Shown here: positions 23,240 through 31,720 of the stretch, one piece after another
Layout: every line of letters begins with the position of its first letter
Numbering within the stretch: position 1 is the first letter of the stretch
Source of the DNA: Sulfurimonas sp.
Lineage (GTDB): Bacteria; Campylobacterota; Campylobacteria; Campylobacterales; Sulfurimonadaceae
Length of the DNA stretch: 54,853 nt
Assembly (NCBI GenBank): GCA_021648465.1
Contig: JAKISR010000006.1
Span: forward strand, 1-54,853
Direction of reading: 5' to 3'
Notes under the pieces: model-generated
The model's database searches: none
What the model saw: only the letters and a program-made list of their open reading frames with translations
Told to the model about the DNA's origin: nothing
Translations under genes and position numbers: made by a program

Positions 23240-26047
23240 CTAAGTATTTCCTCTAGCTCTTCTTCCTCTACCTTTTGCTCCTCTTGTTGTGTAGTGTGCT
23301 TTAAAACATGATTGACAAATATTATACTTTGAGTTTAATGGTAGAGGGACTTGACACATTCTACATCTTGATGCAAGTTGACTTTGTTGCAGAGATTCTT
23401 CGATAAATTTATTTACAATTTTTCTTGCAGAATGTGCTTTATTAGAATCTACAAAATAATCATCAAACCTATAACTAAGCCAAAGATATAGTGAAATCTC
23501 TTTTACCATATCCTCAGCACGCAACAGTTCATCCATTGTTTGAGCACAACCACCTAAAAGAGATTGTGCAGTATAAAAGACTGGTAATTTTTGCTCTAGT
23601 GAAGCTAAATAACTCTCATACGCGGCTATAATATATGGGGATTTTAAAGTTAATGGTGCACACGCTAAATGGTACTTCATGGCTATATCTAAATCATACT
23701 TATCAACTATAAGAGCAACCTCTAACATGTCATCTAAATTTGTTGCGATAAAAGGACCGTTAAACTCCATGTTTTTTACAAAAAACTTCAGTATTTCATT
23801 TAGTGAATTCTCTTCTAAAATATTTCCTACAAGTTTTATATGCTCCATGTTTGCCATAACTTTAAAAGGTATGGTTATCTCCCTTGCTTCTTTAAAGAAA
23901 TTTTTCTTGACTATCTTTAAAACATCATTAGTTAATGCCCCAACAAAACCCTCTTCATGTAATCCATATCTTCCTGCACGACCTGATATTTGATGAACCT
24001 CGTTTGCAAATAAGTTTCTTTGAGATACTCCATCAAATTTTTCTGCTTTTGAAAAAAGTATAGTTTTAATAGGCAGATTCATCCCCATAGCAATGGCATC
24101 TGTGGCGATTAGTATCTGTGTTTCACCGGCTCTAAAGCGTCTTGCTTCCTCGCGTCTAACTTCAGGAGAAAGATTTCCATAAACAACACTAACTCTAAAA
24201 TAAGATGAGAAATTCTGCTTGAGTCTTAGTACATCTTTTCTACTAAAAGCTATAACAGCTGTACCCTCTTCAACTTCTGCTGTATCCACAGGAATATCTA
24301 AAAGAGTTAGTGGATTTTTTCTTTTAAATTCTATAATTTCTAGTTCTTCCCCTAGATACTCAGCTAAAGCTATTATCGCTTCTTTAGAGTTTGAAGAACC
24401 TGTCATAATAACTTCACTTGCTGGTGCTCCAATAATAGCATTTGCCCATGCCCAACCACGATCACGATCATCAATCATCTGTACTTCATCAATAACACAA
24501 ATATCAACATCAACTTCAAAGTTTAACATCTCAATAGTTGAGCTAATATGGGTTGCTTCATCATTTAAAATCTGCTCTTCGCCTGTTATAAGTGAGGACT
24601 CTATCCCATCATGTTTAAGACCCTCGTAACCCTCTAATGCCAAAAGCCTAAGTGGAGCTAGGTAATAACCAGTATCCCTATCTTTTAGTTTTTGCATTGC
24701 TTGATAAGTTTTTCCACTATTTGTTGGACCTATGTGAAGAGTTAGTTTTCTTCTCATACTTCTAGCTTGAGGAAATAGATTTTTAAAGTCTCTTATGGTT
24801 CTAGCTAAAAGTGCATGTTTTTGTTTTTTAATAACCTCATCATGAGTGTTTTTAACAAATTTTCTTAATGTTTTTCTAGCTATTTTTGGTGTAATAAGCA
24901 AAGAAAATGGAAGCAAATCAAATAATACTTCATATACTTTGATATATAAAGCTTCATCACTTAAGTGAAGCAAGGTTGCATAAGCTCTACACTCATCTAT
25001 AAGAATATTCAAATCTTTTAAAAACTGCTCCTCTTGCTCTTTTTTTGACTCCGATATAACTTCTGAAAAATCAAGTTCTTTTGATTCCCAAATATCTTGT
25101 AAAAGTGAGTTTAACTCAACATGAAGCTCTAATGTATAGCCTTGAATCTTATCAATAAATGGGGGTACAAAATCACTCTCCATACGAACTAAAAGCTCTT
25201 CATCATGAAGTTCTATCTCAACTTTTCCTATTATTTTTTGGATTATTTTATCAAGAACACTTTTTTTAATAATAGGATAAGACACTTTTGTTTTTGGTGG
25301 TGATGCACGAAGAGCGGTTACTATCTCTTTTTGAGTTAAATGCAAGTGAGGGCTAGCAAGATTTTTTATAAACCTATTCGTTTCATCTTGCTTTTTAGTT
25401 ATTATAAGCTCTTTATCATTTGATATTCTTTCAACTATTTCAGATTCATCAGCATTTTGAAGGTATTCATAATCATAAATTTTTGTATTAAGTGTTAAAA
25501 TTTTATGAAAACTTTGAGCATAAAGTATGTAGTGAATGGAAGCATTAAACTCCAAAGAATCATCTATATCAAAAATTCCATCAAGCTCTTTTTCAAGCTG
25601 CTGTCTTTTTAGTTCATAGCGAATATGGCGAAGCTTTGATTCCATCTTTTGGATAGTAATTTTCTTACTTCTTACATCATGAAAAAGCTCATGTAATTTT
25701 ATGGCTTCTTCTTGAGTAACGTCTAATTCTTTTAAAAGAATATCTATCTTTTGTTCTCTATCTATATTTGGCTGTTTTGGTATATTTGAAACATAAATTT
25801 CACCATTTGAAGTAAAAAAGTTTAGTAAATCTTGACGAAATCCACTATCAGCCTCACTCCATAACATTCGTATTGTTTTAACAAGTTCATCTTTTGAATG
25901 CTCTACATCATAAATCCCTAAAGTTGCAAAAAGCTCACTAAGAGTCTCAGAACTAACCCTCTCAATCCCAACATCAAAAGGATCATCATCAAAATATTTT
26001 CGTATTTTTTGGTTTATTTTAAAATTTTTTTTATTTTTCTTTGACAT
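23240..26047 (-). CDS. Suv3-like DExH-box RNA helicase with zinc-finger, RG-rich tail
   Basis: The 935-residue protein has a ~430-residue N-terminal helical region of unknown fold. A superfamily 2 core follows: motif I GPTNSGKT (about 438-445), motif II DEVQM, motif III TGSSN, and VIATDAIAMGMN-like and QISGRAGR motifs V and VI. This set matches Suv3, the mitochondrial RNA helicase of the degradosome. The C-terminus adds CRMCQVP...CQSCF, a four-Cys zinc finger, and an RG-rich basic tail that likely binds RNA. A TACAAT box ends 6 bases before the ATG with no ribosome site. Confidence 0.85.
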   Translation of the reverse strand: MSKKNKKNFKINQKIRKYFDDDPFDVGIERVSSETLSELFATLGIYDVEHSKDELVKTIRMLWSEADSGFRQDLLNFFTSNGEIYVSNIPKQPNIDREQKIDILLKELDVTQEEAIKLHELFHDVRSKKITIQKMESKLRHIRYELKRQQLEKELDGIFDIDDSLEFNASIHYILYAQSFHKILTLNTKIYDYEYLQNADESEIVERISNDKELIITKKQDETNRFIKNLASPHLHLTQKEIVTALRASPPKTKVSYPIIKKSVLDKIIQKIIGKVEIELHDEELLVRMESDFVPPFIDKIQGYTLELHVELNSLLQDIWESKELDFSEVISESKKEQEEQFLKDLNILIDECRAYATLLHLSDEALYIKVYEVLFDLLPFSLLITPKIARKTLRKFVKNTHDEVIKKQKHALLARTIRDFKNLFPQARSMRRKLTLHIGPTNSGKTYQAMQKLKDRDTGYYLAPLRLLALEGYEGLKHDGIESSLITGEEQILNDEATHISSTIEMLNFEVDVDICVIDEVQMIDDRDRGWAWANAIIGAPASEVIMTGSSNSKEAIIALAEYLGEELEIIEFKRKNPLTLLDIPVDTAEVEEGTAVIAFSRKDVLRLKQNFSSYFRVSVVYGNLSPEVRREEARRFRAGETQILIATDAIAMGMNLPIKTILFSKAEKFDGVSQRNLFANEVHQISGRAGRYGLHEEGFVGALTNDVLKIVKKNFFKEAREITIPFKVMANMEHIKLVGNILEENSLNEILKFFVKNMEFNGPFIATNLDDMLEVALIVDKYDLDIAMKYHLACAPLTLKSPYIIAAYESYLASLEQKLPVFYTAQSLLGGCAQTMDELLRAEDMVKEISLYLWLSYRFDDYFVDSNKAHSARKIVNKFIEESLQQSQLASRCRMCQVPLPLNSKYNICQSCFKAHYTTRGAKGRGRRARGNT

Positions 26048-26052
26048 ACTAA

Positions 26053-26058
26053 ATTGTA
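26053..26058 (-). promoter_or_regulatory. Predicted -10 (TACAAT), leaderless-type, helicase gene
   Basis: TACAAT on the minus strand ends 6 bases before the ATG at 26047. The bases between (TTAGT) contain no ribosome site. Confidence 0.4.
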
Positions 26059-26161
26059 GCCTAAAGTAATAAGTTTTGTATTAAGATGTCAGGGTTATTT
26101 TTGATTTAAGAATTATATTTCAAAAAAACATTGCTAAACAAGCTAACTATCAGATAAATAT

Positions 26162-27337
26162 CTATACTTCTAATAACTTTTGAGTTAAATCCACCCAGTA
26201 AGAAATTCCCCAAACAAGAGCTTCATCGTTGAAATCATACTGAGAATTATGAAGCACACAGTTGTTTTTAATAGCTCCATTTCCTACCCATATATAACAC
26301 CCTGGTTTTTCTTCAAGCATTATAGAAAAATCTTCTGCTCCCATACTTGGAGGAAAGCTAGTATTAACATTTTGCTCTCCAGCCAAGTTTATAGCAACCT
26401 CTTGTGCTATTTTGGTTTCTTTATCACTATTTAAAGTAACAGGATATGCAAGATTTTGAGGGTTAAACTCTATATTTACTTCTAATCCAAGTGCTTGCGT
26501 TGTAGCTGTGGTAATTTTTTCTATAGCCTCTCTTGTTTGTTTTTGAGTTTGTTTTTTTAGACATCTGAAAGTTCCCCTTAGGGTTACAGATCTTGGTATA
26601 ACATTCCAAGTGCTACCTCCTTGAATCTGAGTTATACTAACCACCACAGCATCTAGTGGGTCAGAATTTCTACTAACTATAGTTTGAAGAGCATTTATAA
26701 CTTGAGCTGAACCAACTATAGGGTCTTTTCCTAAATGTGGCATACCAGCATGACATCCAACACCTATTATTTCCATTTCAAAAGTGTCAAAAGAAGCCAT
26801 CATGGCTCCAGATTTTATAGCAAATTCTCCGACATCAAACCCATGAAAATTATGCATTCCCCATACACTATCTGCTGGAAATTCTTTAAAAAGACCATCT
26901 TCTATCATCTTTTTAGCACCACCTTTTATCTCTTCTGCAGGTTGAAAAATAAAATATACAGTACCATCAAAATTTCTAGTTTGAGAGAGATATTTCGCTG
27001 CACCTAAAAGCATTGCCATATGCCCATCATGTCCACATCCATGCATCTTACCATCATACTTAGACTTATACTCTAAATCACTATATTCTTGCATATCAAG
27101 TGCATCCATGTCTGCCCTAAGTGCTATTTTTTTATCACTTAATCCGACTTTTAAAGTAGCAACCACTCCCGTTTTTGCAAGACCTCTATGTATATCTAAA
27201 CCAAATGATTCAAGTTTTTTTGCTATAAAATCAGATGTATTGTACTCTTCAAAAGCGGTTTCAGGATGTTGATGAAAATATTGCCTATACTCTTTTATTT
27301 CTTTATATAGTGGCTTTACTTTATCGTATGTAGACAT
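26162..27337 (-). CDS. M20-family amidohydrolase (HipO/N-acyl amino acid type)
   Basis: This zinc- or manganese-dependent cytoplasmic hydrolase removes acyl groups from amino acids or related amides. It has FHQHPETAFEE near 25-35, the metal site HGCGHDGHMAMLLGAA near 98-113, FQPAEE near 133-138, and the C-terminal SMGAEDFS with an LHNSQYDFND end. The ATG at 27337 follows TAAGGA and gives 391 residues, the family length; the frame extends to 27394 but that start lacks support. The exact substrate cannot be told. Confidence 0.85.
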   Translation of the reverse strand: MSTYDKVKPLYKEIKEYRQYFHQHPETAFEEYNTSDFIAKKLESFGLDIHRGLAKTGVVATLKVGLSDKKIALRADMDALDMQEYSDLEYKSKYDGKMHGCGHDGHMAMLLGAAKYLSQTRNFDGTVYFIFQPAEEIKGGAKKMIEDGLFKEFPADSVWGMHNFHGFDVGEFAIKSGAMMASFDTFEMEIIGVGCHAGMPHLGKDPIVGSAQVINALQTIVSRNSDPLDAVVVSITQIQGGSTWNVIPRSVTLRGTFRCLKKQTQKQTREAIEKITTATTQALGLEVNIEFNPQNLAYPVTLNSDKETKIAQEVAINLAGEQNVNTSFPPSMGAEDFSIMLEEKPGCYIWVGNGAIKNNCVLHNSQYDFNDEALVWGISYWVDLTQKLLEV

Positions 27338-27499
27338 AAAAGTCCTTAGGTTTTTTTTCATACTATAGCATAAAGCTAAAAATTGTATAATCAACTTTAT
27401 AAACTACTCAAACGAATGAATTTAAAAAAAGTTTTTACTAAACAAGACGGATTAGAGAATGCAATCAAAGATAAAAAGTGAAAATTAAGAAAAATTTGA

Positions 27500-27505
27500 T
27501 ACTAT
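27500..27505 (+). promoter_or_regulatory. Predicted extended -10 (TG-A-TACTAT), leaderless-type
   Basis: TACTAT ends 8 bases before the ATG at 27513. The spacer TTTATCT has no ribosome site. Confidence 0.35.
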
Positions 27506-27512
27506 TTTATCT

Positions 27513-28268
27513 ATGAAAAAACTATTACTAATTACACTGATTACGACACAATATCTTGTTGCCCTTGTTACTATTACACCTGTAGAAATAGGTGTAAAAG
27601 CTGGCATATCTGCTAAAGCTGAAGTTGGTCTTGAGACTAAAAGAGGAAATACTGATAAAGATAATTACAAAGCTTCTGCGAGAATTACTTACGATGAAGC
27701 AATAAACTATGTGGTATGGGGCGAAATCTCTGGCGAATATGGTAAATCAAATAATGTAGAAGATACAAGTAAACTTTTCTCACATCTTAGATATATACAT
27801 ACACTTGCAGATAATCAAAATCTAATATATGAACTATTTGTGCAAATTCAAAGTGATAAATTTAGACAAATAAGTTCTAGAGTTTTAGGCGGTGGTGGAC
27901 TAAGATATAAAATCTTTAGCTCACAAGAAATTGGAAATGGATACTTCGGTTTAGGTGGATTTTATGAAAATATTGTATACAACAATTCTGCACTTAACTC
28001 GAATGAAGACAACACAAGATTAAATACATACCTTACATATGCTGTTGGCTTTAGTGAAAAATCAACTTTTTCAGCTACTATTTACTATCAACCTCTAAGT
28101 GATGATTTTAGTGATTATATACAGTCGAGTCAGCTTGAGTTAAAACTTCATATCTTTAAATCATTATTTTTAAAATTTAAAACTTCATGGGATGTGGATA
28201 GCAGACCACCAATAGGTATTAAAAAATCAGACTTTACTCAAATAACTTCTTTTGTTTTTAATTTCTGA
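27513..28268 (+). CDS. DUF481 (YdiY-like) outer membrane protein
   Basis: A signal peptide (about 1-17) precedes a 230-residue beta-barrel domain. The KAEVGLETKRGNTDKDNYKA segment and the later SSRVLGGGGLRYKI match DUF481, a family of salt- or stress-related outer membrane barrels. It ends in SFVFNF, a barrel-type terminal Phe. Its 3' end overlaps the convergent MFS gene by 31 bases. Confidence 0.75.
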   Translation: MKKLLLITLITTQYLVALVTITPVEIGVKAGISAKAEVGLETKRGNTDKDNYKASARITYDEAINYVVWGEISGEYGKSNNVEDTSKLFSHLRYIHTLADNQNLIYELFVQIQSDKFRQISSRVLGGGGLRYKIFSSQEIGNGYFGLGGFYENIVYNNSALNSNEDNTRLNTYLTYAVGFSEKSTFSATIYYQPLSDDFSDYIQSSQLELKLHIFKSLFLKFKTSWDVDSRPPIGIKKSDFTQITSFVFNF

Positions 28269-29350
28269 CCCCATAAGTATAAAAAGTAAAATGATAAAAG
28301 TGCGATAAAAGTCGAACTTAAAAACAAGTATTTCGGATAGAACTCATAAACATACCCGGCTATTAATGCTCCCATAAATGCACCAAAACCATAAGTTATT
28401 CCCGAAAAAAACTGTTGAGCTAAAGATTTATGTTTATATAAGTAAAATAAGTAACTAATAGCGGCTGAATGGAATAAAGCAAAACTAAGAGCATGTATGG
28501 TTTGAGTAAAAAATAGCACCCCTAAATTTTGCGGAAATAAAAATAGTAATAACCAACGAAAAGCTGTTGCAAAAGTAGCTATTTGAAGTATAAGAAGTAA
28601 GTTTTTGCGAAGAAGAGCTCCTTGAAAATAGAGCATAAATATCTCAACAACAACTCCAAAACTCCAAAGATATACGGTCATATCTAAACTAATTCCATGA
28701 TCTGTTTCATAAATAGTAAAAAAGTTATAAAATGAACCAAAACTCACCTGCATAAGTGTAAGTCCCGCCCACAATTTCCAATCTTTTAGTATGCTTATAT
28801 CATTTTTAATATCTTCACTTTTATCAAGTAGTGCATTTGCTTTTTTCCCTATGATAAAAGCTGTTATAGCTGTTGTAAAACTCAATACCAAAAGATAATT
28901 AAGAGCAATATATGGAGATGATAAAAATTTTACTAAAACAAGTGCTACTAAAATAAAACCCACTGAACCAAAAAGCCTAATCTTTCCATATCTCTCTTTT
29001 CCAAGATATTTTAATGAGATAAGCTCTATATATGGAAGTACTAAACTAAGCCCTATTCCCAAACCTATATTTGAAAAAAGTAGTGCATAAAAATTATTTA
29101 TTGAAAAATAAAAAGCTATAGAGCTTATACATAATATCAAAAGTGATACATTAAAAGTGGTTGCATCTATTTTTAAACCTTTGATAAAAGCAAAAGGAAC
29201 TAAAAAACGCACAAGTGGAGCGGCTGCAAAAAGTATCCCTATTTCACTGGCAGAATAGCCTATCATCGATAACACTTTTGGCATAAATATTATATATACC
29301 CCAATAATTGAAAAGTAAAAAAAGTAAAAGGTAGATAATAAGATTGACAT
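28238..29350 (-). CDS. Major facilitator superfamily permease (HcaT/MFS_1-like)
   Basis: The 370-residue protein has about twelve membrane helices in two halves. The start MSILLSTFYFFYFSIIGVYI and MIGYSASEIGILFAAAPLVR are typical of the phenylpropionate/nucleoside-type MFS group (HcaT-like). The substrate is unknown. The -10 TG-T-TATAAT ends 6 bases before the ATG, so the mRNA may be leaderless. Confidence 0.8.
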   Translation of the reverse strand: MSILLSTFYFFYFSIIGVYIIFMPKVLSMIGYSASEIGILFAAAPLVRFLVPFAFIKGLKIDATTFNVSLLILCISSIAFYFSINNFYALLFSNIGLGIGLSLVLPYIELISLKYLGKERYGKIRLFGSVGFILVALVLVKFLSSPYIALNYLLVLSFTTAITAFIIGKKANALLDKSEDIKNDISILKDWKLWAGLTLMQVSFGSFYNFFTIYETDHGISLDMTVYLWSFGVVVEIFMLYFQGALLRKNLLLILQIATFATAFRWLLLFLFPQNLGVLFFTQTIHALSFALFHSAAISYLFYLYKHKSLAQQFFSGITYGFGAFMGALIAGYVYEFYPKYLFLSSTFIALLSFYFLYLWGQKLKTKEVI

Positions 29351-29355
29351 GTGCT

Positions 29356-29361
29356 ATTATA
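29356..29361 (-). promoter_or_regulatory. Predicted extended -10 (TG-T-TATAAT), leaderless-type, MFS gene
   Basis: TATAAT on the minus strand ends 6 bases before the ATG at 29350. The bases between (AGCAC) contain no ribosome site. Confidence 0.5.
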
Positions 29362-29391
29362 ACAGACTCATCCTTATATGTTTACCCATGG

Positions 29392-29428
29392 TTAACTTAT
29401 GATTAACTTCCTATTAACTTATAATTAA
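29392..29428. repeat. Two near-identical 15-bp repeats, 22-bp period
   Basis: TTAACTTATGATTAA (29392-29406) and TTAACTTATAATTAA (29414-29428) differ at one base. They lie in the divergent MFS / radical SAM intergenic region, just upstream of the MFS promoter. A spacing of two helical turns suggests a regulator site. Confidence 0.45.
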
Positions 29429-29508
29429 TATACTTTGAATATCTGAATTATGTTTAATCACCCCTCCCCATAATTAAGATATTTTTAAGATTTATCGAAT
29501 ATTATTTA

Positions 29509-29535
29509 TCCAGCCTTTACCCCTTTTTGGCTGGA
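29509..29535 (+). repeat. 7-bp inverted repeat before the radical SAM gene
   Basis: TCCAGCC and GGCTGGA flank a 13-base loop and are followed by AAAAA, 24-50 bases before the ATG at 29559. They could form an RNA hairpin in the leader. No ribosome site is visible for the gene. Confidence 0.4.
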
Positions 29536-29558
29536 AAAATTATGTTAAACTTCTATTT

Positions 29559-31067
29559 ATGAACAAAATCATTCTAAGCACTTTAAACTCAAGATTTACA
29601 CATACTTCAATAGCCTTACGATATCTTTATGCAAACCTCAAGAAATTACAAAATAGTGCAAAAATATTAGAATTTAGTATCAATGATGCTATTCAAACCA
29701 TCGCAGAAAAACTACTTATCAACTCCCCAAATATTATAGGCATCGGTGTGTATATTTGGAATGTGTCGCAAGTAAGTGAGCTAATTCATATCTTAAAAAA
29801 GATATCTCCAGATACAATTATAATTTTAGGTGGACCAGAAGTTTCTCATGAACCTTTTCGTGTAAATTTATATAGTGCTGATTTTATTATTCAAGGTGAA
29901 GGTGATTTGGCTTTTTATGAACTGTGCCTTAATATTTTAGATAATAACCCTCCTAAAGAAAAAATCATTAAGGCGAGCATGCCTTCACTCGAAAATATAG
30001 AGCTACCTTATAAGTACTATAGTGATGATGATATAAAAAACAAATATCTTTATGTGGAAGCTTCTCGAGGTTGTCCTTTTGAGTGTGAATTTTGTCTATC
30101 TTCTATGGATGAAAAAATTAGGGCTTTTAATCTTGATAAACTTTTAGAAGAGTTTGAAATACTTTGGGCTAGAGGTGCAAGAAATTTTAAATTTATAGAT
30201 AGAACCTTTAATCTAAATATAAAAACAGCAAACAGACTTTTAGATTTTTTCTTAAATAAAGATAATAAAACTCCATATTTTACTCACTTTGAAGTTATTC
30301 CAGATCATTTTCCAGATTCTATAAAATCAAAAATTGCACAATTTCCAAGTGGAGCTTTGCAGTTAGAGATAGGGATACAAACTCTAAACCTTGAAATTGC
30401 AAACAACATCTCAAGAAACCTGAAACTAGACAAAATAAAAGAAAATATAAGATTTTTAGAAAATGAAACAAGTGCTCATATTCATCTTGATTTAATTGTT
30501 GGTCTTCCAGGAGAGTCATTGGAGAGCTTTGGCTCTAATCTTGATGAATTAGTAAGCCTTAGTTCTTGTGAGATACAAATAGGAATATTAAAAAAACTAT
30601 CAGGCACATTTATAAACCGTCATGATATAGAATTTGGAATGGTCTATAGCGACATTCCACCTTATGATATTTTAAAAAATTCACAACTTAGTTTTAGTGA
30701 TATTCAAATTATGAAAAGATTTTCAAGATTTTGGGATTTAACTTACAATAGTGGAAACTTCAAACAAAGTGTAAAACTTATTTGGCAAGATGAGAATGTG
30801 TTTGAGAATTTTTATGAATTTAGTTTATGGATATATACTCAAACAGATTCCACTTATAAAATTTCTCTTCAAAGACTTGGTGAACTACTTTTTATATATC
30901 TAAGTGAGGTTAAAAAATTATCTATTGAGATGGTAGCAAAAAAGATGATTGAAGATATGATGAAACTAAAAGGTAGGGCAATTCCAAGTTATTTAAAACC
31001 ATATATTAAAAATATTGAAATACAAAATAAACAAGGAACGTCGGGGTTCAATAAAAGACAGCAGTAG
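29559..31067 (+). CDS. B12-binding radical SAM protein (DUF4080 type)
   Basis: The N-terminal ~140 residues form a cobalamin-binding-like Rossmann domain (IILGGPEVSHEP near 88-99, FIIQGEGDLAFYELC near 109-123). The radical SAM core carries the [4Fe-4S] motif GCPFECEFC, with Cys172, Cys176 and Cys179. A C-terminal helical region corresponds to DUF4080. Members are predicted methyltransferases or related enzymes, and the substrate is unknown. The corrinoid uptake and salvage genes upstream make it a plausible consumer of B12, although its B12 domain lacks an obvious DxHxxG. Confidence 0.82.
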   Translation: MNKIILSTLNSRFTHTSIALRYLYANLKKLQNSAKILEFSINDAIQTIAEKLLINSPNIIGIGVYIWNVSQVSELIHILKKISPDTIIILGGPEVSHEPFRVNLYSADFIIQGEGDLAFYELCLNILDNNPPKEKIIKASMPSLENIELPYKYYSDDDIKNKYLYVEASRGCPFECEFCLSSMDEKIRAFNLDKLLEEFEILWARGARNFKFIDRTFNLNIKTANRLLDFFLNKDNKTPYFTHFEVIPDHFPDSIKSKIAQFPSGALQLEIGIQTLNLEIANNISRNLKLDKIKENIRFLENETSAHIHLDLIVGLPGESLESFGSNLDELVSLSSCEIQIGILKKLSGTFINRHDIEFGMVYSDIPPYDILKNSQLSFSDIQIMKRFSRFWDLTYNSGNFKQSVKLIWQDENVFENFYEFSLWIYTQTDSTYKISLQRLGELLFIYLSEVKKLSIEMVAKKMIEDMMKLKGRAIPSYLKPYIKNIEIQNKQGTSGFNKRQQ

Positions 31068-31085
31068 ATATCAGATTTTTTTTGA

Positions 31086-31091
31086 TATAAT
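31086..31091 (+). promoter_or_regulatory. Predicted extended -10 (TG-A-TATAAT), leaderless-type, lapG
   Basis: TATAAT ends 6 bases before the ATG at 31097. The bases between (CATTC) contain no ribosome site. Confidence 0.5.
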
Positions 31092-31096
31092 CATTC

Positions 31097-31720
31097 ATGC
31101 TTAAATCAAAAGTGTTTATTCTTTTATTATCACTATTTTTCGTACCTTTAGCCTTAGCAAAAGAACCTTATGTTGAAAAACCTTTATTAGATAAGATTGT
31201 CACTAAATATAATGTATTTGCAAAAAAAAGATTTTTTTATCTTCAAAAATCACTTACTCTAGCAAATGAAAAAAATGATTTAGAAAAACTTGAAATTGTC
31301 AATAATTTTTTTAATGAAGTAAAATATTTAACAGATATAATAAACTATAAAAAAAGCGATTACTGGGCAACTCCTTGGGAATTTTTAGGTAAAGACAGAG
31401 GAGACTGTGAAGACTATGTTATAAGTAAATATTTTGCTCTTAAATATTTGGGAGTAGAGCCTAAAAAACTATTTTTTACTTATGTTAAATCCACAAAATT
31501 TAAAGCACCTCATATGGTTTTAACATACTTTGAAACACCAAAAAGTGAACCACTTATTTTAGATAACTATAACCGAAAGATATTTCCAGCTTCAAAAAGA
31601 AAAGATTTAACTCCTATCTATCATTTTAATGGTGATGTTCTCAATCAAATAGGCAAAGCGAAAAAATCTCATAAAAAATGGGATCAACTAAAACTCAACA
31701 TGAAAAGGAAAAAAATATGA
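31097..31720 (+). CDS. lapG: LapG-like periplasmic transglutaminase-fold cysteine protease
   Basis: LapG cleaves the N-terminus of large surface adhesins (LapA type) and so releases biofilm cells. A signal peptide (about 1-21) is followed by a bacterial transglutaminase-like cysteine proteinase domain. The triad is Cys104 (RGDCEDY), His139 (APHMVL) and Asp156 (LDNYN). YWATPWEFLGKDRGDCED is the family hallmark. It overlaps lapD (ATGA), which supports the assignment. No LapA-like adhesin is in the window. Confidence 0.88.
   Translation: MLKSKVFILLLSLFFVPLALAKEPYVEKPLLDKIVTKYNVFAKKRFFYLQKSLTLANEKNDLEKLEIVNNFFNEVKYLTDIINYKKSDYWATPWEFLGKDRGDCEDYVISKYFALKYLGVEPKKLFFTYVKSTKFKAPHMVLTYFETPKSEPLILDNYNRKIFPASKRKDLTPIYHFNGDVLNQIGKAKKSHKKWDQLKLNMKRKKI

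Noticed and set aside
24219..24629. 136-codon plus-strand frame opposite the Suv3-like helicase
   Set aside because: It is antisense to conserved helicase motifs; Ser-rich composition and lack of a ribosome site mark it as a shadow.
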